The notes under the pieces: generated by a model
The model's input: the letters and a program-made list of their open reading frames with translations, nothing else
Told to the model about the DNA's origin: nothing
Database searches by the model: none
Translations under genes and position numbers: made by a program
Assembly (NCBI GenBank): GCA_900112785.1
Contig: FONB01000020.1
Coordinates: forward strand, 1 to 63,530
Direction of reading: 5' to 3'
Source of the DNA: Phytobacter palmae
GTDB lineage: Bacteria > Pseudomonadota > Gammaproteobacteria > Enterobacterales > Enterobacteriaceae
Length of the DNA stretch: 63,530 nucleotides
Shown: in pieces, positions 1-7,350 of the stretch
Position numbering within the stretch: the stretch's first letter is position 1
How the letters are laid out: each line of letters starts with the position of its first letter

Positions 1-70
1 TAGCTCAGCTGGATAGAGTACTCGGCTACGAACCGAGCGGTCGGAGGTTCGAATCCTCCTGGATGCACCA
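1..70 (+). tRNA. tRNA-Arg(ACG), 5' end cut by window edge
   Basis: The segment matches the downstream tRNA-Arg at nearly every position from the D-stem onward, including the ACG anticodon and the encoded 3' CCA. The first seven bases of the acceptor stem lie outside the window. The 3' acceptor strand has T where the neighbour has C, giving a tolerated G-U pair at the base of the stem. It belongs to a tandem array of identical-isoacceptor genes, as in the argV-argY-argZ-argQ cluster of E. coli. Confidence 0.95.
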
Positions 71-134
71 TCTCTTATCAGGTAGCGCTTTAAATGCGGT
101 ATTTGATATCAATAGTAAAGCAGTTATTCCCGAT

Positions 135-211
135 GCATCCGTAGCTCAGCTGGATAGAGTACTCGGCTACGAACCGAGCGGTCGGAGGTTCGAATCCTCC
201 CGGATGCACCA
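135..211 (+). tRNA. argQ: tRNA-Arg(ACG)
   Basis: Complete 77-nt tRNA: acceptor stem GCATCCG paired with CGGATGC, D-loop, anticodon ACG at tRNA positions 35-37, T-loop GGTTCGAATCC and encoded CCA. It decodes CGU/CGC/CGA arginine codons after A-to-I editing at position 34. It is the last tRNA of a tandem array; the symbol argQ is by synteny with E. coli, where argQ is the copy nearest yqaB. The 64-bp spacer to the preceding copy holds no gene. Confidence 0.96.
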
Positions 212-385
212 TCTTTGCCAAAATAACACTCTCTTCTTTATCTCCTGATTTTTTCGTATATCCCTTTCCAGACCTGTCCTTTTTCCTTCCGTAAGCGGAT
301 TTTTATTGGCAGTCTGTTCTTTCCTCTATAATTTATCCACTTATCACGATGTAAATTGAGTAAGGCGAGGACAAGGAGAGACATA

Positions 386-700
386 ATGAAAGGGTTCAAA
401 GCAATTTCTGCGTTTTGCGCAATGTTACTTGTCGCACTGACCCTGAGCGGTTGTGCGGGCTCATCAAAAAAGGAAAGCACAGGCGGCTATATAGACGACA
501 CCGTTGTGACAACCCGGGTCAAAACCGCGCTATTCAATGATAAAAATATTAAATCTTCAGAAATCAGCGTTGAAACCTTTAAAGGACGTGTGCAACTGAG
601 TGGTTTTGTCTCATCAGCCGAAAGCGCTAAGCGCGCGGTGGAGGTGGCGCGCCGGGTGCCTGGAGTGCGCGTGGTTGATAATGATTTAAGAATCAAATAA
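386..700 (+). CDS. BON-domain lipoprotein
   Basis: 104-residue predicted lipoprotein. The start at 386 is preceded by AAGGAG. The N-terminus is a lipoprotein signal with lipobox LSGC (Cys23), followed by a short Ser/Lys linker and one BON domain (about residues 38-104, with the typical VxxFxGxVxLSGFV and pattern ending VVDNDLRIK). BON domains bind phospholipid or peptidoglycan-proximal surfaces in proteins such as DolP, which has two; this one has a single domain. A hairpin with a T-rich tail follows the stop. It sits between the tRNA array and yqaB, where E. coli K-12 has no gene. Role in envelope maintenance is inference. Confidence 0.85.
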   Translation: MKGFKAISAFCAMLLVALTLSGCAGSSKKESTGGYIDDTVVTTRVKTALFNDKNIKSSEISVETFKGRVQLSGFVSSAESAKRAVEVARRVPGVRVVDNDLRIK

Positions 701-715
701 TCCTGCGTAAAACAT

Positions 716-740
716 AAAGGCGCCTCCGGGCGTCTTTGTT
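716..740 (+). terminator. Terminator after the BON lipoprotein gene
   Basis: GC-rich hairpin (GGCGCC / GGGCGTC) followed by CTTTGTTGT, 16 bp downstream of the stop at 700. Confidence 0.6.
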
Positions 741-816
741 GTCTCTGCGTCCGGCAGCGACAAAAATCTTTGTTTACGATAAAGTAACGTTTTGTTATCC
801 GCCCTATGAGAACACG

Positions 817-1383
817 ATGTACGAACGTTACGATGGTCTGATTTTCGATATGGATGGCACCATCCTGGATACCGAACCGACGCACCGTAAAGCCTGGCAT
901 GACGTGCTGGGGCATTATGGTCTGCGCTACGATATACAGGCGATGATCGCGCTGAACGGTTCTCCTTGCTGGCGCATCGCCCAGTCGGTGATTGAGTTCA
1001 ATCAGGCCGATCTTGATCCCTATGCGCTTGCACGTGAAAAAACAGAAGCGGTGAAAGCGATGCTGCTGGATACCGTGCGCCCGCTACCGTTGATTGATGT
1101 CGTCAAAGAGTGGTATGGCCGCCGTCCGTTATCGGTCGGTACGGGTAGTGAAAGCGTGATCGCCGAAGCATTGTTATCCCATCTTGGTCTGCGTCACTAT
1201 TTCGCTGCCGTGGTCGCAGCCGATCATGTAAAAAATCACAAACCTGCACCGGATACCTTTTTACTCTGTGCGGAAAAAATGGGCGTTGCGCCGCAAAGAT
1301 GTGTGGTTTTTGAGGATGCGGATTTTGGTCTGCAGGCGGCGCGCTCCGCCGGTATGGATGCCGTGGATGTGCGCCTGTTGTGA
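817..1383 (+). CDS. yqaB: HAD-superfamily sugar phosphatase YqaB
   Basis: 188 residues, the family length. HAD motif I is DMDGTILD near residue 11, with the later motif lysine in KNHKPAP and motif IV in VFEDADFGLQAA. The E. coli enzyme dephosphorylates fructose-1-phosphate, 6-phosphogluconate and similar sugar phosphates in the cytoplasm. The frame is open further upstream, but the start at 817 matches the family N-terminus MYERYDGLIFDMDG. It overlaps yqaA by four bases, so the two are co-transcribed and probably translationally coupled. Confidence 0.96.
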   Translation: MYERYDGLIFDMDGTILDTEPTHRKAWHDVLGHYGLRYDIQAMIALNGSPCWRIAQSVIEFNQADLDPYALAREKTEAVKAMLLDTVRPLPLIDVVKEWYGRRPLSVGTGSESVIAEALLSHLGLRHYFAAVVAADHVKNHKPAPDTFLLCAEKMGVAPQRCVVFEDADFGLQAARSAGMDAVDVRLL

Positions 1384-1808
1384 GTGAAACGCTTTCTCTT
1401 GTCTCACTTTTTGCCAGCAGTTTTCTTAGCGCCACCTTGCTTCCAGGCAACTCTGAGGTGGTGCTGATTGCTATGCTGCTTTCTGGCTTAAGTCAGCCGT
1501 GGCTACTCGTGTTAATAGCAACAATGGGTAATAGCCTTGGAGGGTTGACTAACGTTATTCTTGGGCGTTTCTTTCCATTGCGTGAAAAGTCGCGCTGGCA
1601 GGAAAAAGCAACAGGCTGGCTAAGACGCTATGGTGCAGCCACACTGTTATTAAGCTGGATGCCTGTAATCGGCGATTTGCTGTGCCTGCTGGCGGGATGG
1701 ATGCGCATCTCCTGGGGGCCAGTGGTGTTTTTTTTGTGCCTTGGGAAAGCGTTGCGCTACGTGATTGTCGCGATCGCAACGCTCCAGGGTATGACGTGGT
1801 GGCACTAA
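1380..1808 (+). CDS. yqaA: Inner-membrane protein YqaA (DedA/SNARE-associated family)
   Basis: 142 residues, mostly hydrophobic with about four membrane segments and the family motif FLSATLLPGNSEVVL near the N-terminus. The start is GTG at 1380 and overlaps the yqaB stop as GTGA, giving the conserved N-terminus MSETLSL. Members of this family are related to DedA membrane proteins; a specific substrate for YqaA is not established. The pairing and order with yqaB and gshA are those of E. coli. Confidence 0.94.
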   Translation: MSETLSLVSLFASSFLSATLLPGNSEVVLIAMLLSGLSQPWLLVLIATMGNSLGGLTNVILGRFFPLREKSRWQEKATGWLRRYGAATLLLSWMPVIGDLLCLLAGWMRISWGPVVFFLCLGKALRYVIVAIATLQGMTWWH

Positions 1809-1888
1809 TTGGACTGAGTGAGTGACCTTTAATCGTCAACCATTACAATTATGCTTAATAAAATGAATATTACAGGCGGGAGGTCAAT

Positions 1889-3433
1889 TTGATCCCGGAC
1901 GTATCACAGGCATTGTCCTGGCTGGAAAAAAATCCTCAGGCTCTAAAGGGGATTCAACGTGGTCTTGAGCGCGAAACGCTGCGCGTCAATGCAGATGGCA
2001 CACTGGCAACCACCGGCCATCCGCACGCACTTGGTTCCGCGTTGACCCATAAATGGATTACGACAGATTTTGCCGAAGCGTTGCTGGAGTTTATTACCCC
2101 GGTAGACGGTGATATTCAGCATATGCTGACTATCATGCGTGATATTCACCGTTTTACTGCGCGTGAACTCGGTGATGAGCGCATGTGGCCGCTGAGCATG
2201 CCATGCTATATCGAAAACGGCCAGGATATCGAACTGGCGCAGTATGGCTCGTCAAACATTGGCCGTCTGAAAACGCTCTATCGCGAAGGGTTGAAAAACC
2301 GCTACGGCGCTTTAATGCAGACCATTTCAGGCGTGCATTACAATTTTTCGCTGCCGATGGCCTTCTGGGAAGCCAAATGTGGGGAAACTGATAAAGAATC
2401 CGTTTCTGACGGTTATTTCCGTCTGATTCGTAACTATTACCGTTTTGGGTGGGTCATTCCTTACCTGTTTGGCGCGTCCCCGGCAATTTGTCCCTCTTTC
2501 CTGCAGGGCAAACCTTCGACGCTGCCTTTCGAGAAGACCCCTGGCGGTATGTATTATCTGCCGTATGCCACTTCGCTGCGTTTGAGTGACCTGGGCTATA
2601 CCAACAAATCGCAAAGCAATCTTGGCATCACCTTTAACAACCTGTCTGATTATGTCGTGGCGCTAAAACGTGCGATTAAAACGCCATCTGAAGAGTATGC
2701 GAAGATTGGCCTGAAAAAAGACGGTAAGTATCTGCAGATCAATACCAATATCCTGCAAATTGAAAACGAACTGTATGCCCCGATTCGTCCGAAACGCGTA
2801 ACGCGTAGCGGTGAGTCGCCGTCAGATGCCCTGTTGCGCGGCGGAATTGAATATATTGAAGTGCGCTCGCTGGATATCAACCCGTTCACACCGATCGGCG
2901 TGGATGAGCAGCAGGTTCGTTTCCTTGATCTGTTTATGGTCTGGTGTGTACTGGCGGATGCGCCGGAAATGAGCAGCGACGAGCTGCTGTGTACGCGTAA
3001 AAACTGGAATCGTGTCATTCTGGAAGGGCGTAAACCGGGGCTGACGCTTGGAATGGGCTGCGAAGCGGCTCAGTTCCCACTGCCGCAGGTTGGGAAAGAT
3101 CTGTTCCGTGATCTTAAACGCGTCGCGCAGATACTTGATGGGCTGTATGGTGGTAATCAATACGAACAGGTTTGCGATGAGTTGCTGGCCTGTTTTGATG
3201 ACCCGGAACTGACATTCTCGGCGCGTATTCTGCGTTCTATGCTTGATAAAGGTATTGGCGGCACGGGCAAATCGCTCGCAGAAGAGTATCGTTCGATGTT
3301 GCGTGAAGAACCGCTGGAAATTTTGCGCGAAGAAGATTTCAGAAAAGAGTGCGATGTTTCCTGGTCGCGCCAGAAAGAAGTTGAGGCATCGGATACAGAA
3401 GCATTCGAGGCGCTGGTCGCAAGACACGCCTGA
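1889..3433 (+). CDS. gshA: Glutamate-cysteine ligase
   Basis: 514 residues, close to the E. coli length (518). It makes gamma-glutamylcysteine from glutamate, cysteine and ATP, the first and rate-limiting step of glutathione synthesis. The conserved block [13 protein letters not shown] is near residue 23, and the [14 protein letters not shown] region is intact. The start is TTG at 1889 with a good GGGAGG six bases upstream; the same rare start is used in E. coli and lowers expression. The start of the protein (MIPDVSQAL) matches the family. The MicA terminator hairpin lies directly after the stop on the other strand. Confidence 0.98.
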   Translation: MIPDVSQALSWLEKNPQALKGIQRGLERETLRVNADGTLATTGHPHALGSALTHKWITTDFAEALLEFITPVDGDIQHMLTIMRDIHRFTARELGDERMWPLSMPCYIENGQDIELAQYGSSNIGRLKTLYREGLKNRYGALMQTISGVHYNFSLPMAFWEAKCGETDKESVSDGYFRLIRNYYRFGWVIPYLFGASPAICPSFLQGKPSTLPFEKTPGGMYYLPYATSLRLSDLGYTNKSQSNLGITFNNLSDYVVALKRAIKTPSEEYAKIGLKKDGKYLQINTNILQIENELYAPIRPKRVTRSGESPSDALLRGGIEYIEVRSLDINPFTPIGVDEQQVRFLDLFMVWCVLADAPEMSSDELLCTRKNWNRVILEGRKPGLTLGMGCEAAQFPLPQVGKDLFRDLKRVAQILDGLYGGNQYEQVCDELLACFDDPELTFSARILRSMLDKGIGGTGKSLAEEYRSMLREEPLEILREEDFRKECDVSWSRQKEVEASDTEAFEALVARHA

Positions 3434-3436
3434 CAG

Positions 3437-3515
3437 AAAAGAAAAAGGCCACATTACTGTGGCCGAAATATTCATCTCTGAAAACAGGGATGATGATAAC
3501 AAATGCGCGTCTTTC
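3437..3515 (-). ncRNA. micA: MicA small RNA
   Basis: The minus strand from 3515 begins GAAAGACGCGCATTTGTTAT, the conserved 5' seed region of MicA that pairs with ompA mRNA. A mid stem (CATCATCCCTG / CAGAGATGA) and the terminator GGCCACAGTAATGTGGCC plus T-rich tail follow. MicA is an Hfq-dependent sRNA made under sigmaE control that lowers OmpA and other porins. Its position, between gshA and luxS and antisense to both, is that of E. coli and Salmonella. The gene would be about 75-79 nt. Confidence 0.95.
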
Positions 3516-3521
3516 ATATAC

Positions 3522-3549
3522 TCAGACTCGCACCGGAATGAAGAGTTCA
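3522..3549 (-). promoter_or_regulatory. SigmaE promoter of micA
   Basis: On the minus strand TGAACT (-35, 3544-3549) and GTCTGA (-10, 3522-3527) are separated by 16 bp, matching the sigmaE consensus GGAACTT/GTCTGA, and lie 6 bp before the MicA 5' end. Envelope stress would therefore induce MicA, as known in enterics. Confidence 0.85.
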
Positions 3550-3585
3550 TTTTATTTTTAAAAAAATCACTGCGGAGGTGACTAA

Positions 3586-4101
3586 ATGCCATTGTTGGAT
3601 AGCTTCACTGTCGATCATACCCGTATGGAAGCGCCTGCGGTCCGTGTTGCAAAGAGCATGAACACTCCCCATGGCGACGCCATTACCGTTTTCGACCTGC
3701 GTTTCTGCGTGCCTAACAAAGAAGTCATGCCGGAAAAAGGTATCCATACGCTGGAGCATCTGTTCGCGGGTTTCATGCGTGATCACCTGAATGGAGATGG
3801 CGTGGAGATTATCGACATCTCCCCGATGGGTTGCCGTACTGGCTTTTATATGAGCCTGATCGGTACGCCTGACGAGCAACGTGTGGCCGATGCCTGGAAA
3901 GCGGCAATGGCAGACGTTCTGAAAGTTCAGAACCAGAATCAGATTCCGGAACTTAACGTCTATCAGTGCGGCACCTATCAGATGCACTCGCTGAGCGAAG
4001 CGCAGGATATCGCGCGCCATATTCTCGAAAAAGACGTGCGCGTAAACAGCAACGAAGAGCTGGCGCTGCCAAAAGAGAAACTGCAGGAACTGCACATCTA
4101 G
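3586..4101 (+). CDS. luxS: S-ribosylhomocysteine lyase LuxS
   Basis: 171 residues, the standard length. It cleaves S-ribosylhomocysteine to homocysteine and DPD, the precursor of autoinducer-2, in the activated methyl cycle. The metal-binding HxxEH motif is seen as H54-T-L-E57-H58, and the third ligand Cys lies in the [10 protein letters not shown] block near residue 128. A strong GGAGGTGAC ribosome site precedes the ATG. The 5' leader runs antisense through the micA promoter region. Confidence 0.98.
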   Translation: MPLLDSFTVDHTRMEAPAVRVAKSMNTPHGDAITVFDLRFCVPNKEVMPEKGIHTLEHLFAGFMRDHLNGDGVEIIDISPMGCRTGFYMSLIGTPDEQRVADAWKAAMADVLKVQNQNQIPELNVYQCGTYQMHSLSEAQDIARHILEKDVRVNSNEELALPKEKLQELHI

Positions 4102-4111
4102 TGCGTATGCG

Positions 4112-4132
4112 CCCTCTCCCGTCGGGAGAGGG
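4112..4132. repeat. Perfect GC-rich palindrome, CCCTCTCC/GGAGAGGG type
   Basis: CCCTCTCCC-GTC-GGGAGAGGG, directly after luxS. The same hairpin type recurs at 16808-16830 and 46301-46328. Without a T-tail here it may act as an mRNA 3' stabiliser or a Rho-limited end for luxS. Confidence 0.7.
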
Positions 4133-4153
4133 ATGGGCGAAGGAGGTTAAGAG

Positions 4154-4927
4154 ATGTCCACTACCTTAACCTTCTCCTTTGCCCATCGTCCTCTGGTCCC
4201 CTTTGCCCATGATTATGAACACGGAGAAAGTGAGCCGTGGCATCAGCATGATTGCGCGCAATTGCTGCATATCTTAAGTGGCGTCGTCCGGGTTGATACG
4301 GCATCAGGTTGTTGGGTTGTCCCGCCAGGTCGGGGTGTCTGGTTGCCTGCTGGCACGCAACATGCGATCCGTATTACGGGTAAAGTCGCTGCACGAACGC
4401 TGTTTATCGACCCACTTGCTCGCGCGGATTTACCCGCCTCCTGTCAGATTGTGCAAATCACGCCGCTACTGCGTGAACTTATTGTCGCCTCGTTTTCTCT
4501 TGCCGAAAAATATGCGCCTGCCAGTCGCGATGAGCATGTTTATGAGCTGATACTGGACGAGATCCGCGGCATGCGTGTGTTGCCTTTTTTCTTGCCGGAA
4601 CCTGAAAGCGAGGTGCTGAAAAATTTATGTCTGCATGTTCGCGAGTCGATAGCCGAGCCCTGGAGCAGTACGCAGGCGGCGGCTTTGATAGGCATGAGTG
4701 AAAAGACCCTTAACCGTCATTTTCAACGGCAAACGGCATTAACCTATGGCGAATGGGTTCGGCGGGCAAAGCTGATGGAAGCGCTGGTCAGGCTCGCACA
4801 AGGTCACTCTGTGCTACGTGTCGCGCTGGATCTGGGATACGGCAGCCATAGCGCATTTACGGCGATGTTTCGCCGGGTAATGGGGATATCACCCAGCGAT
4901 TATTTCCGCGCTCAGGAAAACGAGTAA
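4154..4927 (+). CDS. AraC-family transcriptional regulator
   Basis: 257 residues. The N-terminal half is a cupin-like sensor (HDYEHGESEPWHQHDCAQLLHI near residue 18, with PGRGVWLPAGTQHAI), and the C-terminal about 100 residues hold two helix-turn-helix motifs (AALIGMSEKTLNRHFQ and the AraC signature GYGSHSAFTAMFRRVMGISPSDY). The AGGAGG ribosome site is ideally placed before 4154. The layout resembles NimR/YeaM-type regulators. It faces a leuA-like gene tail-to-tail 3 bp away, so it is not its operon partner but may control it; that link is inference. The ligand is unknown. Confidence 0.9.
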   Translation: MSTTLTFSFAHRPLVPFAHDYEHGESEPWHQHDCAQLLHILSGVVRVDTASGCWVVPPGRGVWLPAGTQHAIRITGKVAARTLFIDPLARADLPASCQIVQITPLLRELIVASFSLAEKYAPASRDEHVYELILDEIRGMRVLPFFLPEPESEVLKNLCLHVRESIAEPWSSTQAAALIGMSEKTLNRHFQRQTALTYGEWVRRAKLMEALVRLAQGHSVLRVALDLGYGSHSAFTAMFRRVMGISPSDYFRAQENE

Positions 4928-4929
4928 CG

Positions 4930-6579
4930 TTAGCTCAGTGCGTTGAGCAACGCCTGTAAAGAGGCTCTCGCCACGTCATTATCAATACCCACTCCCCATC
5001 TGCCGCTGCCGTCAGGATAGAGGCAGTGAATATAGGCTACAGAACGGCTGTCGCTACGTTCTCCGAGCGTATGCTCGTGATAATCCTTAATGCTGAAAGG
5101 TTGCTTAAGCAGTTGGCTTAAGGCACCGGCGGCAGCAGACAATAACCCATTGCCCAGACCTTCGATTTTACGAGGGGTCCCTTGTTGCAGCAAAGTGGCC
5201 TGTAAATGTAGCTGACCATCCTGGCGGCTTTCGCTTTTATAATCCACAAGGGCCAGCGCTGGTTGCGGAACCAGACCGTAGCGCTGACGAAAGAGCTGCC
5301 AGAGCGCATTTTGCGTCATCTCTTTACCGTGACTGTCCGTCTCACGCTGTACATGCTGGCTAAAATCCTGCTGTAACGCGCGGGGCAATTTCAGTCCATG
5401 ATTTTGCTCTATCAGCCATGCGCTTCCGCTCTTACCGGACTGACTGTTTACGCGGATCACTGCTTCATAGGTACAACCAATGTCCTGCGGGTCGACGGGA
5501 AGATAGGGCATCTCCCAGCGAGCTTCAGCCTTGCGGGCATCGAAGCCTTTTTTAATCGCATCCTGATGCGATCCGGAAAAGGCGGTATAGGCCAGGCGTC
5601 CGGCCCACGGGTGGCGAGGGTGAACGGGCAATTGATTACAATTTTCCACGACATCGACCACGTGCTGCATATTGCTGAAATCGAGTTGCGGCGAGATACC
5701 CTGGCTATAAAGGTTCATCGCCAGCGTGACCAGACAAACGTTGCCGGTGCGTTCGCCATTACCAAAAAGACAGCCTTCAACGCGATCGGCACCCGCCAGC
5801 AGGGCCAGTTCCGCACTTGCCACGCCGGTGCCGCGATCGTTATGCGGATGAACGCTGATACTCACCTGCTGGCGACGGGTAAAGTGGCGGCAGAAATATT
5901 CAATCTGATCGGCATAAACGTTGGGTGTGTTCACCTCCACCGTCGCGGGCAGATTAATGATCATGGGGCGTTCGGCTCCGGGTTCCCATACATCGGCTAC
6001 GGCTTCACAGATTTCCAGTGCGAATTCCGGCTCGGTAAAACAGAAAGTCTCCGGGGAATATTCGTACTGCCATCGGGTTTGTGGATGCTGTTCACAGAGC
6101 TGACGAATGAGCCGTGTGGAACGTACGGCAAGGGCAATCACGTCCGCCTTTTCCATACCAAACACCAGCTTGCGAAAAAGCGGTGCGGTTGCATTGTAGA
6201 GGTGAATGGTGGCGCTGTGTGCCCCCACCAGCGATGCGAAGGTACGGTGAATCAGATCCTCTCGCGCCTGGGTCAATACCTGAATAGTGACATCCTCAGG
6301 AATACGGCTTTCTTCAATCAACTGGCGTACAAAGTTAAAGTCGGTTTGCGATGCAGACGGAAATGCCACTTCGATCTCTTTGAAACCGCAGGCGAGGAGC
6401 AAGTCCCAGAATTGTAGCTTACGTTCACTATCCATCGGTTCTGCTAAAGCCTGGTTACCATCGCGAAGGTCCGTTGACAGCCAGCGTGGCGCACAGGTTT
6501 GCTGCTTTTCAGGCCAGCGACGGTCAGGTAATGAAATTGGCGTATAAGGGCGGTATTTTTCCGCAGGGTTTTTGAGCAT
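4930..6579 (-). CDS. leuA: 2-isopropylmalate synthase, long (type 2) form
   Basis: 549 residues with the DRE-TIM start signature seen as WLSTDLRDGNQAL near residue 34 and a metal-binding HPHND block in the barrel. The C-terminal third carries a LeuA dimer/regulatory domain. The enzyme condenses acetyl-CoA with 2-oxoisovalerate in leucine synthesis. This long form differs from the E. coli LeuA of the leuABCD operon and normally occurs alone. The start at 6579 has AAGGAGAAG upstream; a longer in-frame start at 6603 lacks one. No leuBCD genes are adjacent, so this is probably a second or stand-alone synthase. Confidence 0.9.
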   Translation of the reverse strand: MLKNPAEKYRPYTPISLPDRRWPEKQQTCAPRWLSTDLRDGNQALAEPMDSERKLQFWDLLLACGFKEIEVAFPSASQTDFNFVRQLIEESRIPEDVTIQVLTQAREDLIHRTFASLVGAHSATIHLYNATAPLFRKLVFGMEKADVIALAVRSTRLIRQLCEQHPQTRWQYEYSPETFCFTEPEFALEICEAVADVWEPGAERPMIINLPATVEVNTPNVYADQIEYFCRHFTRRQQVSISVHPHNDRGTGVASAELALLAGADRVEGCLFGNGERTGNVCLVTLAMNLYSQGISPQLDFSNMQHVVDVVENCNQLPVHPRHPWAGRLAYTAFSGSHQDAIKKGFDARKAEARWEMPYLPVDPQDIGCTYEAVIRVNSQSGKSGSAWLIEQNHGLKLPRALQQDFSQHVQRETDSHGKEMTQNALWQLFRQRYGLVPQPALALVDYKSESRQDGQLHLQATLLQQGTPRKIEGLGNGLLSAAAGALSQLLKQPFSIKDYHEHTLGERSDSRSVAYIHCLYPDGSGRWGVGIDNDVARASLQALLNALS

Positions 6580-6984
6580 GGTCTTCTCCTTTTCTCTGTG
6601 CATTATCCTGGCGGCAGAAGGGAAGTAGTGCTTTAGCGCTGCGGACAGAAACTAGTGAGAAAGGGACAACCTTACTGCGGTGCCCGATGTAAAAATCCTG
6701 GAGCCTGTACGCATATTTCGTTTATTACAATATCCATTAATTGTATTCTGTGATTGGTTTATTTTTATTATAAATAACATTTTGCTTTAAATGATTTGTC
6801 TGAATGGTTTGGTTGAGGCTATTTTATTGTCTAATCAATTGTTTCAACTCTGCATGTTGTTATTTCTTTTTTGTCGTGGTAGTTTTTGTTTTCATTGTTT
6901 TGTGGTTAATAACCGTTCGGGAATGAATGTATTCATATTGCGGATGCATTCAAAGGGAATGTAATACTCAGGAATGAGGCTATT
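6580..6984. other. AT-rich intergenic region
   Basis: About 400 bp, strongly AT-rich from 6720 to 6970, between divergent genes leuA-like and the lipoprotein at 6985. It must hold both promoters. A leucine-rich leader peptide was looked for before leuA-like and not seen. No repeat or ORF of note. Confidence 0.6.
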
Positions 6985-7350
6985 ATGCGGTCATCGCACG
7001 CTGGACTACTCATCATGTCACTCTCACTGCTGCTGGTGGGGTGCTCAGGTACAAAAACATCGGAATCCCTGTCTTCAACATCAGGAAAGCAGAAAGAGAC
7101 GCAGTGTTATCAAATGTTTACTTCTTTAAAATCACTTGATAACGCATCCTTTAAAAAGTTTCAGCATCAGTTCAGTATTATCAATAATAATTACGCAATA
7201 TATAAAAAGAATAAATCCCTTATAGACAGTAATTCTGCGGAAATCATTAAGCTGGAACTTAATGATAAAGTCGATATTGTTTGCGCTCGGGTACGCAGCG
7301 CCGTATTTGCCAGTATGTCAAAACGTGCAAATGAATTAAATAAACTATGA
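6985..7350 (+). CDS. Small lipoprotein of unknown function
   Basis: 121 residues. A signal peptide ends in lipobox LVGC (Cys20), followed by a Ser/Thr-rich linker and a helical region with two cysteines (Cys near 38 and near 97) that could pair. Base composition is more AT-rich than its neighbours. The stop overlaps the start of the following FKBP-like gene as ATGA, so the two are translationally coupled and probably work together in the periplasm. I do not recognise the family. Confidence 0.75.
   Translation: MRSSHAGLLIMSLSLLLVGCSGTKTSESLSSTSGKQKETQCYQMFTSLKSLDNASFKKFQHQFSIINNNYAIYKKNKSLIDSNSAEIIKLELNDKVDIVCARVRSAVFASMSKRANELNKL

Noticed and set aside
5398-6417. 339-codon plus-strand frame opposite the leuA-like gene
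   Set aside because: Antisense shadow of an enzyme with all its motifs on the other strand.
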